A stretch of 7,850 nucleotides of DNA. Source: Acholeplasmataceae bacterium (GTDB taxonomy: Bacteria > Bacillota_I > Bacilli_A > ML615J-28 > CAG-698). The notes beneath the pieces are model-generated. The model made no database searches. It was given only the letters and a program-made list of their open reading frames with translations, and was not told the origin of the DNA. The position numbers and the translations under genes are program-made. Within the stretch, counting starts at the first letter, position 1. Every line of letters begins with the position of its first letter. Below, piece by piece: positions 1-4,814 of the stretch. The stretch is taken from assembly GCA_012840905.1 (NCBI GenBank), contig DUVT01000128.1, positions 1 through 7,850 on the forward strand, in the 5' to 3' direction.

Positions 1-133
1 AACCATTTTCTAAATATTCATTTAGATCATATAATAATTTAATATCTTCATCAGTTAAAGGAATTTCAACTTCTTTAGATTTTTGATAAAGTCTTTGATC
101 GTCTTCTTTAATTATATCTTTATATAAAATCAT
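1..133 (-). CDS. def: Peptide deformylase, N-terminal part (cut by window edge)
   Basis: The first 44 codons are visible; the gene runs off the left edge. The protein starts MILYKDIIKEDDQRLYQKS and continues with a VEIPLTDEDIKLL segment, resembling the start of Gram-positive type 2 deformylases (typically MI.MKDIIREG.P.LR..., then a PLS.ED..LL helix). The metal-binding motifs lie beyond the window, so the call rests on the N-terminus alone. The enzyme removes the formyl group from the initiator methionine of new proteins in the cytoplasm. The start is the ATG at 131-133, with a CTGAGG Shine-Dalgarno at 145-150, a rather long 11-nt spacing. It follows the yjcZ-like gene on the same strand but is separated from it by a terminator and has its own promoter. 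In Bacillus subtilis the ykrB deformylase gene and yktA (UPF0223) lie in the same neighbourhood; here a UPF0223 gene is also close by. Confidence 0.8.
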   Translation of the reverse strand, partial: MILYKDIIKEDDQRLYQKSKEVEIPLTDEDIKLLYDLNEYLENG

Positions 134-173
134 AATAATTATAACCTCAGTTTTTCTTTTCTTATTATAATTT

Positions 174-202
174 ATTTTATCATATTTTCCCATGAATTGC
201 AA
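174..202 (-). promoter_or_regulatory. SigA-type promoter of the deformylase gene
   Basis: Read on the minus strand there is TTGCAA (202-197), a 17-bp spacer, then TAAAAT (179-174), followed after about 40 bp by the deformylase start codon. One mismatch in the -10 box and two in the -35 box. The -35 box lies just past the U-tract of the upstream terminator. A second TATAAT (169-164) lies downstream but has no good -35 partner. Confidence 0.5.
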
Positions 203-204
203 TT

Positions 205-227
205 AAAAAGGGCTATGAAAGCCCCTT
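205..227 (-). terminator. Rho-independent terminator after the yjcZ-like gene
   Basis: On the minus strand an 8-bp stem (AAGGGGCT / AGCCCTTT, one G-U pair) encloses the loop TTCAT and is followed by a run of T. It begins 11 bases after the stop codon of the YjcZ-like gene and separates it from the deformylase gene. Confidence 0.75.
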
Positions 228-237
228 AATTAATTGC

Positions 238-369
238 TTAGAAACGGCCTAAACCAGCAGAACCGATAATTACTAATAGAATAAATAATACAAGAATTAA
301 AGCATAACCATATCCGTATCCAGTTCCTCCGAATGTTCCACAACCATAACTTCCATATGTTCCGTACAT
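238..369 (-). CDS. YjcZ-family small Gly/Tyr-rich sporulation-associated membrane peptide
   Basis: A 43-residue protein. Residues 1-22 are Gly/Tyr-rich ([20 protein letters not shown]), followed by one hydrophobic segment (about residues 23-37, [14 protein letters not shown]) and a short GSAGLGRF tail. This layout matches the YjcZ/YozV-like sporulation peptides of Bacillus, which are often annotated as YjcZ family sporulation protein; their biochemical role is not known. The start at 367-369 is fixed by an excellent Shine-Dalgarno (AAGGAGGT on the minus strand, 376-383). A SigK-like promoter lies upstream and a terminator downstream, so the gene is monocistronic. Its presence is one of the main hints that the organism makes endospores or descends from spore formers. 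Confidence 0.82.
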   Translation of the reverse strand: MYGTYGSYGCGTFGGTGYGYGYALILVLFILLVIIGSAGLGRF

Positions 370-400
370 AATTGTACCTCCTTCCTTTAATTGTTCACCT

Positions 401-427
401 TATTATATGAAGAAATTTTTAAAACGT
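401..427 (-). promoter_or_regulatory. Candidate SigK (late mother-cell) promoter of the yjcZ-like gene
   Basis: On the minus strand AC (427-426), 16 bases, then CATATAATA (409-401). This equals the published SigK consensus of Bacillus subtilis, AC-N16/17-CATANNNTA. The -10 end is 31 bp upstream of the start codon. SigE has a similar -10 box, so mother-cell sigma factor is the safe reading. The match is inferred from sequence only. Confidence 0.5.
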
Positions 428-497
428 TTAGTTTATATACCTATAAATTGTGTAAAGTGAAATAATTTAATTATTAGTTTTTATCTATATCCAATTG

Positions 498-506
498 TGA
501 TACAAT
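498..506 (+). promoter_or_regulatory. Extended -10 promoter of the UPF0223 gene
   Basis: TGATACAAT is a full extended -10 element (TG-N-TACAAT), 16 bp before the start codon. No convincing -35 box lies at 16-18 bp upstream, as is common for extended -10 promoters. Confidence 0.45.
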
Positions 507-522
507 AATATAGGTGATAAAA

Positions 523-771
523 ATGCAAGAGTATAAAATAGATTATGATATGTTTAATGTAAGTGAAATAGTAAAAATTATTGAATTTTTTCGCTTGATT
601 GAAAGCTTAAAAACAAAGAAGGTTAATAAGGATTTATTAATTAATAAATATAATGAATATCGAAAGATAATAAATAACAAAGCATTAGAGAAGAAATATG
701 ATAAAATGCTTTATCAAAAATCCAATATTTCAATTTATCAAACTATGAAGCACTACATAGAAAACTCATGA
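523..771 (+). CDS. UPF0223 family protein (YktA-like)
   Basis: An 82-residue cytoplasmic protein without known function. It resembles Bacillus YktA of the UPF0223 family throughout: an N-terminal Y.IDYDMF..SEIVKIIEFF segment (family: PID.DW.T.EI..VI.FF), then a middle Y.EYRKIINNKALEKKYDK segment (family: Y..FKEIVPSK.EEKQ) and a C-terminal ISIYQTMKH (family: SIY.AVQ.A). The family is normally 85-90 residues, so this copy is complete. A GTG at 514 is in frame, but it sits inside the Shine-Dalgarno AGGTG (512-516), so the ATG at 523, 6 nt after it, is the better start. The 3' end overlaps the convergent coiled-coil gene by 19 bp. Confidence 0.78.
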   Translation: MQEYKIDYDMFNVSEIVKIIEFFRLIESLKTKKVNKDLLINKYNEYRKIINNKALEKKYDKMLYQKSNISIYQTMKHYIENS

Positions 772-1043
772 GGGATGTGATCATCATCTATATTTACATA
801 GTCAGATGTATCTCTAATTCTTAAATAGTTTTCAAGTCGAATAACTCTTCTAGTTAGGTTGTTGATTCTTCTTCTATTTTCACGAATTTCAAATTGAAGT
901 CTATCTTCGTGGACTTGAGGGAAAATCATACCTTCAGTTTGCATGCCTGGCTGCATACCACCTTGCATCATACCACCAAATGGATCATGGAATGGTGGTT
1001 GATTCATTTGGCCTGCGAACCTAGCACTATTCTTTTTAAACAT
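753..1043 (-). CDS. Met/Gly-rich coiled-coil protein, possible spore coat component
   Basis: A 96-residue protein that I cannot assign to a named family. Residues 12-40 are rich in Met, Gly, Pro and Gln (MNQPPFHDPFGGMMQGGMQP is typical). Residues 46-77 form a highly charged helix with heptad-like spacing (RLQFEIRENRRRINNL, then RRVIRLENYLRIRD), predicted to be a short coiled coil. An acidic tail DYVNIDDDH follows. There is no cysteine, signal peptide or membrane segment. The start is ATG at 1041-1043, 7 nt after a perfect AAGGAGG on the minus strand; a TTG six bases further out is only 1 nt from that site and unlikely. A SigK-like promoter and this composition suggest a spore coat or other sporulation-specific protein, but this is inference. 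Confidence 0.7.
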   Translation of the reverse strand: MFKKNSARFAGQMNQPPFHDPFGGMMQGGMQPGMQTEGMIFPQVHEDRLQFEIRENRRRINNLTRRVIRLENYLRIRDTSDYVNIDDDHIPHEFSM

Positions 1044-1072
1044 TGTCAATCCTCCTTTTCTATTTTTATAAT
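1043..1072 (+). promoter_or_regulatory. SigA-type promoter of the rsuA-like gene
   Basis: TTGTCA (1043-1048), an 18-bp spacer and a perfect TATAAT (1067-1072), 42 bp before the GTG start. The -35 box overlaps the start codon of the divergent coiled-coil gene, and the -10 box is the same DNA as the SigK-like -10 box on the other strand. Confidence 0.55.
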
Positions 1073-1094
1073 ATGGTTGGAGGGCCTATTATGT
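1067..1094 (-). promoter_or_regulatory. Candidate SigK promoter of the coiled-coil gene
   Basis: On the minus strand AC (1094-1093), 17 bases, then CATATTATA (1075-1067). This matches the SigK consensus AC-N16/17-CATANNNTA and ends 23 bp before the ATG. It is the second such match among the minus-strand genes of this window. Confidence 0.5.
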
Positions 1095-1114
1095 GATATT
1101 TTTCGAGGTGAATT

Positions 1115-1825
1115 GTGAGATTAGATAAATTTGTTTCTTATACATTAGATATAACTAGAAGTGATTCAAAAAGGTTAATTAAAGCAGAAACTATTACAGT
1201 TAACGACAAATTAATAACTGATATTGGTTTCAACATTGATGAGAATGTTGATATAGTTAAGTACTTAGATGATGTTTTAGAATATGAAAAATATATTTAT
1301 TTAATGCTTAACAAACCTCAAGGATATATTTCTGCAACAATTGGTAATGAACCAACTGTTTTAGATTTAATTAGTGAATATAAAAAATATAAATTGTCAA
1401 TTGTAGGTAGACTTGATAAAGATACAGAGGGTTTAATTTTGTTAACTAATGATGGTGCCTTAAATCATATATTAACTAGCCCGAAATCAAGTATTTATAA
1501 AAAGTATTATGTAGAAGTTGCAGGAGTGTTTAAAGAAGAAGATGTAGAGTTATTTAAAAATGGCTTAAATATTACAGATGGTAAAGGAAATCTTTACACT
1601 ACTCTACCTGCAAAACTTGAAATCATTAATAATACTTCTGCATACATTAGTATAAAAGAAGGTAAGTACCATCAAGTTAAAAAAATGTGTAGTAAAGTAG
1701 GTAAAGAAGTTGTCTATTTAAAAAGAATTCAAATTGGTAAAATAAATCTTGATCCCAATTTAGAGCTTGGAGAATACAGACAGTTAGAAGAAGACGAAAT
1801 TAAATACTTAAATTCACTCACATAA
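1115..1825 (+). CDS. RsuA/RluB-family ribosomal RNA pseudouridine synthase
   Basis: A 236-residue enzyme that isomerises a uridine in ribosomal RNA to pseudouridine. Residues 1-45 form an S4 RNA-binding domain (MRLDKFVSYTLDITRSDSKR). The catalytic domain follows from about residue 60. It carries the family signature GRLDKDTEGLILLTNDG at 98-114, with D101 as the catalytic aspartate, and the later motif GKYHQVKKMC near 188-197. The length fits RsuA and the Bacillus homologue YtzG better than the longer RluB, so 16S rRNA (U516 in Escherichia coli numbering) is the likelier target; the exact site cannot be read from sequence. The start is GTG at 1115 after GAGGTG at 1105-1110. It is probably co-transcribed with ylbD, 39 bp downstream, although ylbD may also have its own promoter. 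Confidence 0.88.
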   Translation: MRLDKFVSYTLDITRSDSKRLIKAETITVNDKLITDIGFNIDENVDIVKYLDDVLEYEKYIYLMLNKPQGYISATIGNEPTVLDLISEYKKYKLSIVGRLDKDTEGLILLTNDGALNHILTSPKSSIYKKYYVEVAGVFKEEDVELFKNGLNITDGKGNLYTTLPAKLEIINNTSAYISIKEGKYHQVKKMCSKVGKEVVYLKRIQIGKINLDPNLELGEYRQLEEDEIKYLNSLT

Positions 1826-1829
1826 TTTA
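1821..1829 (+). promoter_or_regulatory. Weak candidate sporulation -10 box before ylbD
   Basis: CATAATTTA fits CATANNNTA and overlaps the rsuA stop codon, 35 bp before the ylbD start. The nearest AC is only 13 bp upstream (1806-1807) rather than 16-17, so the -35 part does not fit. It is listed because ylbD encodes a coat protein in Bacillus, where a mother-cell promoter would be expected. Confidence 0.25.
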
Positions 1830-1864
1830 GGCATTGGTAATAAATTATAGTGAGGAGGAAAGTT

Positions 1865-2263
1865 ATGGCATCAAGAATGGATGAGTTTAGAGATTTTGTT
1901 GGTCGCTATCCTAAACTAAGAGATGATGTAAGAAGTGGTAAAAGAACATGGCAAAACATCTATGAAGAGTGGGTTCTCTATGGAGAACAAGATCCACAAT
2001 GGCAACAATACCTAGATGATAACCAAGCAAGCACTAATACTACAAGCAATTCAAATACTCAAACTCAACAACAATCTAACCCCCAATCACTAAATGATAG
2101 CATAAAAAATATTTTGTCTTATGTACAAAAGATTAATCCAGAATCATTAAATAGAACATTAAATACAGTTCAAAAGGTAGTGCAAATAGCCCAATCCTTC
2201 GGTTCTAAGTCTAATATTCCAACTAATTATATAAATAGTGTATACAATGATTGGTGGGATTAA
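1865..2263 (+). CDS. ylbD: YlbD-type spore coat protein
   Basis: A 132-residue protein matching Bacillus YlbD, a minor spore coat protein. The conserved N-terminal block is MASRMDEFRDFVGRYPKLRD, then a segment with RTWQNIYEEWVLYGEQD and PQWQQYL (residues 27-50). Residues 54-75 are a low-complexity Asn/Gln/Ser/Thr linker. The C-terminal half (about 76-132) has amphipathic helices and ends NDWWD. The start is ATG at 1865, 6 nt after GAGGAGG (1852-1858). A GTG at 1850 in the same frame lies within the ribosome binding site and is rejected. ylbE follows immediately, as in Bacillus, but the genes that come next there (ylbF, ylbG) are absent here. Confidence 0.85.
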   Translation: MASRMDEFRDFVGRYPKLRDDVRSGKRTWQNIYEEWVLYGEQDPQWQQYLDDNQASTNTTSNSNTQTQQQSNPQSLNDSIKNILSYVQKINPESLNRTLNTVQKVVQIAQSFGSKSNIPTNYINSVYNDWWD

Positions 2264-2264
2264 T

Positions 2265-2492
2265 TTGAAAGATGAAGTGATTAGGAAGTTATATGCTAAT
2301 CCGGTTTATTTAGATTATTTAAGGCAAAATCCCAAATGGTATTATTATTTAGACTTAGATCCAAAGTATTATAGTGATTTTGAAAAAGCTGTAAAACAGG
2401 ATTTAAAACTAACAACATACGATAAACTAGAAGCAATAAAAAATCAAATAAATTTTGCGAGTTCAATGTTAAACTATTTTATGAACAAATAA
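2265..2492 (+). CDS. ylbE: YlbE-like protein
   Basis: A 75-residue protein matching the YlbE-like family, of unknown function and usually encoded next to ylbD. The family core is visible: EVIRKLYANPVYLDYLRQNP, then KWYYYLDLDP (family: ..nPel..flR.qP.WYR.L.R.P), and a C-terminal helix INFASSMLNYFMNK. Several starts are in frame. TTG at 2265, directly after the ylbD stop codon and 6 nt after GGTGGG (2253-2258), gives the family's usual length. ATG at 2247 or GTG at 2238 would add 6 or 9 residues and overlap ylbD. Translational coupling with ylbD is likely in every case. A terminator begins at its stop codon. Confidence 0.78.
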   Translation: MKDEVIRKLYANPVYLDYLRQNPKWYYYLDLDPKYYSDFEKAVKQDLKLTTYDKLEAIKNQINFASSMLNYFMNK

Positions 2493-2527
2493 CAACTGTT
2501 AAGTAAAAGTGCTTGACAGTTGTTTTT
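2491..2527 (+). terminator. Terminator after ylbE
   Basis: A perfect 9-bp inverted repeat (AACAACTGT 2491-2499, ACAGTTGTT 2516-2524) with a 16-nt loop, followed by TTTTT. It starts inside the ylbE stop codon. The large loop makes it weaker than the khpA terminator. Its 3' arm shares bases with the -35 box of the rpsP promoter. Confidence 0.6.
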
Positions 2528-2541
2528 GGTTGTGGTATAAT
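2513..2541 (+). promoter_or_regulatory. Perfect-consensus SigA promoter of rpsP-khpA
   Basis: TTGACA (2513-2518), exactly 17 bp, TATAAT (2536-2541), plus an extended TG (2533-2534) one base before the -10 box. All twelve consensus positions match, as suits a highly expressed ribosomal protein gene. The start codon is 42 bp downstream. Confidence 0.85.
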
Positions 2542-2583
2542 ATTTAAGAATTTTAAAAATAATATTAATGGAGGAAATAAACA

Positions 2584-2850
2584 ATGGCTGTTAAGCTTAG
2601 ATTACAAAGATTTGGTGCAAAAAAACGTCCTTACTACCGTATTGTGGCTGCTGATTCAAAGAGCCCTCGCGATGGTCGTTTTATTGAAATAATTGGAACA
2701 TATCATCCAATTGAAAAAGAAGATAACTTAAAAGTGGATGAAGAAAAAGCTTTAAAATGGTTAGGAAATGGTGCTCAACCAACAGATACAGTAAAATCAT
2801 TATTCACTAAGCTTGGAATTATTGAGAAACACACAAAACAATCAAAATAA
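2584..2850 (+). CDS. rpsP: 30S ribosomal protein S16
   Basis: An 88-residue protein of the small ribosomal subunit. The N-terminus ([20 protein letters not shown]) and the block [16 protein letters not shown] are diagnostic for bS16, and the length is normal. It binds 16S rRNA in the body of the subunit and assists assembly. The start is ATG at 2584 after GGAGG at 2570-2574. The upstream ffh/ylxM genes of the Bacillus operon are missing, so the operon begins here with its own very strong promoter. khpA follows after 10 bp. Confidence 0.97.
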   Translation: MAVKLRLQRFGAKKRPYYRIVAADSKSPRDGRFIEIIGTYHPIEKEDNLKVDEEKALKWLGNGAQPTDTVKSLFTKLGIIEKHTKQSK

Positions 2851-2860
2851 GGAAGTACCA

Positions 2861-3112
2861 ATGAAAGAAATTAATTATGAAAAATTCCTAAGTGATTTGG
2901 TTGTACCATTAGTACTACATCCAGAAGATCTTGTAGTAAAAACATTTGATGATGACGGTGATACCGTTACGATTCAAATTATGGTTCATCCTGACGATGT
3001 TGGCCGCGTTATAGGTAGAAGAGGACGAGTAATTAACTCGATCAGAACAATTGCCTATGCTTGTGCAGCAAGATATGGGAAAAAGATCGACATCTCAGTT
3101 GATTCATTCTAG
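2861..3112 (+). CDS. khpA: KH-domain RNA-binding protein KhpA (YlqC)
   Basis: An 83-residue single KH domain with the RNA-binding GXXG loop GRRG at residues 52-55 in DVGRVIGRRGRVINSIRT. KhpA of Bacilli and streptococci is about 80 residues, pairs with KhpB (Jag/EloR) and binds small RNAs, affecting cell elongation and division. The start is ATG at 2861. An upstream TTG in the same frame at 2813 would overlap rpsP by 38 bp and extend the protein beyond the family length. AAGGAAG (2849-2855) is a modest ribosome binding site. The rpsP-khpA order is conserved in Bacillota. A strong terminator sits over its stop codon, so the operon ends here, unlike Bacillus where ylqD-rimM-trmD follow. Confidence 0.93.
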   Translation: MKEINYEKFLSDLVVPLVLHPEDLVVKTFDDDGDTVTIQIMVHPDDVGRVIGRRGRVINSIRTIAYACAARYGKKIDISVDSF

Positions 3113-3138
3113 TTAGCTATTTAGCTAACTTTTTTTTA
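3111..3138 (+). terminator. Strong Rho-independent terminator after khpA
   Basis: A perfect inverted repeat AGTTAGCTA / TAGCTAACT (3111-3130) followed by eight T. The left arm overlaps the last two bases of the khpA TAG stop codon. It isolates rpsP-khpA from the block downstream. Confidence 0.9.
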
Positions 3139-3171
3139 TTTAGGCCGTGCTTTATAAATAGTTGTTTCTAT

Positions 3172-3179
3172 GCTATAAT
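3172..3179 (+). promoter_or_regulatory. Extended -10 promoter of the NERD-HRDC gene
   Basis: TG at 3171-3172 followed by C and a perfect TATAAT (3174-3179) forms an extended -10 element 38 bp before the ATG at 3218. No good -35 box is visible. Intact control signals suggest the gene lost function recently, if it has. Confidence 0.5.
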
Positions 3180-3217
3180 AAGTTCAAGAAAATAGTGTAG
3201 AAAGGGTAAGAGCATAG

Positions 3218-4453
3218 ATGAGTACTGGAAATAAGTTTCAGTTTGAATTTAATGAACCTGTTTTTTTGAAAGAATATGATCGTGAAAGTAATTTATAACT
3301 TGCTCAATTAACTGATTTATTAGAAAAAGTTGGCGATGATCAAAAAGGAATTATTGAAGAGGAAATAAAAAAGATTAAAGCGGGTCTATATGGAGAAAAG
3401 AATGTTGCCTATGAATTGCAAACTTCTTTTTTACCTATTTTGTGTTTACATAATATAAGAGTTGAATATAGAGATTATAGTGCTCAGTTTGATTTTGTTG
3501 TTATAACAAATAAATGTATATTTGTTTTAGAAACTAAAACTATGTTAGGTGATATTATTATTGATAGTTATGGAAACTTTACAAGAGTTTTTAGAAACTA
3601 AAAAGGTGAAGTTTATAAATAAGAAGGTATTGCTAGTCCTATAAATCAAAATGAGAAACATGTAGAAATATTAGATAGGTTCTTGCTTGAAAATAATATG
3701 CATAAAGATATACCTATTGTTTCTTTAGTAGTGATTGCTAATCCGAAATCAATTATTGAATTTAAATATGCAAAACGAGAAATCCGCGAAAAAATAATTA
3801 AATTTGACCAAATTAAAAAAGCTATCCAAGATACTTGTATGACGCTAGATAAAGAAATAAGTAGTAAAGAGATGGTTGAGTTAGCAGAATTTATTTTAGA
3901 AAGTGATAAGCCTATTAAATATGATTATATAAAAAGATTTAATTTAAAGATTGTGGAACCTGAAAATACTTTAGAAAAATCATTAGATGATACACTATTT
4001 GAAAAGTTAAAAGAATATAGATTTGATAAAGCTAAAGAAAATAATCAACCACTATGGTTCATATATACTAATGATCAACTTGCAGATTTAATATTAAACA
4101 AACCCAAAAATAAAGAAGAATTTATTAGTATACCTGGCTTTGGAGAGAGAAAGTATGAATTATATGGTGAAGATATAATTAAGATTATTTGGGATAAGGA
4201 ACCTGAAAAGGTTAATCATGAGGCTCAAGTAATTAATGAAAAGTTATATGAGGAATTAAGAAGATATCGATTTGAAATGTCGAAAAAGGAAAATATAAAA
4301 CCATACTTCATATACACAAATGAAGAATTGGAACAACTATGTATTCACAAGCCTACTACAAAAGATGAATTTGTTTCTGTAAAAGGTTTCGGAATTAAAA
4401 AGTATGAGAAGTATGGTGAGGATATTATTAATATTATAAAAAAATACGCATAA
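3218..4453 (+). pseudogene. NERD-HRDC-HRDC protein interrupted by three in-frame TAA codons
   Basis: One reading frame of 411 codons with TAA at codons 27 (3296-3298), 128 (3599-3601) and 135 (3620-3622), and no frameshift. Codons about 50-150 form a NERD domain, a nuclease-related fold, with its usual residues kept: GE at 59-60, D92 in QFDF, E105 and K107 in ETK. The conserved GIASPINQNEKH follows just after the third TAA. Two HRDC domains, helicase/RNase D-type nucleic-acid-binding modules, lie at about 259-325 and 343-409. They are similar to each other (FIYTN, GFG..KYE.YGEDII). The start is ATG 3218 after GAAAGGG near 3200. Homologues would be DNA- or RNA-processing proteins of uncertain role. 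TAA codons replacing Lys or Glu by single-base changes best explain the gene, so it is probably a young pseudogene. The last 256 codons remain open from a TTG at 3683. Confidence 0.75.
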
Positions 4454-4460
4454 ACATAAA

Positions 4461-4489
4461 TTGACATACTATATTGTTATATGTATAAT
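4461..4489 (+). promoter_or_regulatory. Perfect-consensus SigA promoter of the arsR-ATPase operon
   Basis: TTGACA (4461-4466), 17 bp, TATAAT (4484-4489), with transcription expected near 4496. It starts 8 bp after the NERD-HRDC stop codon. A full-strength promoter under a repressor is the usual design for metal-efflux operons. Confidence 0.85.
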
Positions 4490-4517
4490 TATGAATAGTT
4501 GAGCATATATTCATAAT
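4488..4517 (+). promoter_or_regulatory. Candidate operator for the ArsR-type repressor
   Basis: A perfect 10-bp inverted repeat, ATTATGAATA (4488-4497) and TATTCATAAT (4508-4517), spans the expected transcription start. Its spacing (14 bp between ATGAA and TTCAT) is wider than usual for SmtB/CzrA sites. The same right half also forms TGAG-N6-TTCA (4500-4513), close to the usual TGAA-N6-TTCA. Either register would block the promoter when the repressor is bound without metal. Confidence 0.6.
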
Positions 4518-4532
4518 ATTTGAGGTATTGAT

Positions 4533-4811
4533 ATGAATAATATTGAAAAAAGTGTGAATATGTTTAAAGCCCTTGGAGATTTTACTAGACTTAGGATTGT
4601 ATTAGCTATATTCGATGGGGGTAAATCTGTTGGTGATATTGCAAGAGAACTTGATATGACACAGTCAGCAATCTCACATCAGCTAAAAACCTTAAAAGAT
4701 AATGATCTTGTAAAAAGTGTTAGAAAGGGAAAAGAAGTACATTATTACTTGAGTGATGAACATGTTAAGGAGATTGTTGCTCAAGTACTAGAACATACTT
4801 CTCATGACTAG
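4533..4811 (+). CDS. ArsR/SmtB-family metal-sensing repressor, zinc-type (CzrA/SmtB-like)
   Basis: A 92-residue winged-helix repressor. The recognition region is SVGDIARELDMTQSAISHQL at residues 32-51, followed by the wing VRKGKEVHYYLSD. The last helix carries D75, H77, H88 and H91, exactly the D-X-H-X10-H-X2-H alpha5 site that binds zinc or cobalt in SmtB and CzrA. The protein has no cysteine at all, so the cysteine-based Cd/Pb site of CadC is absent. By family rules it should release the operator when zinc rises. The start is ATG 4533 after GAGGT (4522-4526). The ATPase gene follows 3 bp after the stop codon and is its evident target. Zinc specificity is inferred from ligand positions. Confidence 0.9.
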   Translation: MNNIEKSVNMFKALGDFTRLRIVLAIFDGGKSVGDIARELDMTQSAISHQLKTLKDNDLVKSVRKGKEVHYYLSDEHVKEIVAQVLEHTSHD

Positions 4812-4814
4812 GAT

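Noticed and set aside
1044..1049. TTG start for the coiled-coil gene
   Set aside because: It is 1 nt from the Shine-Dalgarno sequence; the ATG at 1043 has ideal spacing.
894..1118. Plus-strand open frame of 74 codons
   Set aside because: It is the shadow of the coiled-coil gene on the other strand; it has no ribosome binding site and its composition reflects the antisense of GGM repeats.
1850..1864. GTG start for ylbD
   Set aside because: It overlaps the ribosome binding site GAGGAGG; ATG 1865 matches the family start.
2813..2860. TTG start for khpA inside rpsP
   Set aside because: It would add 16 residues absent from KhpA proteins; ATG 2861 gives the usual length.
3139..3217. Possible small RNA or riboswitch between khpA and the NERD gene
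   Set aside because: Only an extended -10 element and a ribosome binding site are seen; no further stable hairpin or conserved leader pattern.
3296..3622. TAA read as an amino acid (code reassignment)
   Set aside because: rpsP, the rsuA-like gene, ylbD and ylbE all end at TAA at the expected family length, so TAA is a normal stop here.
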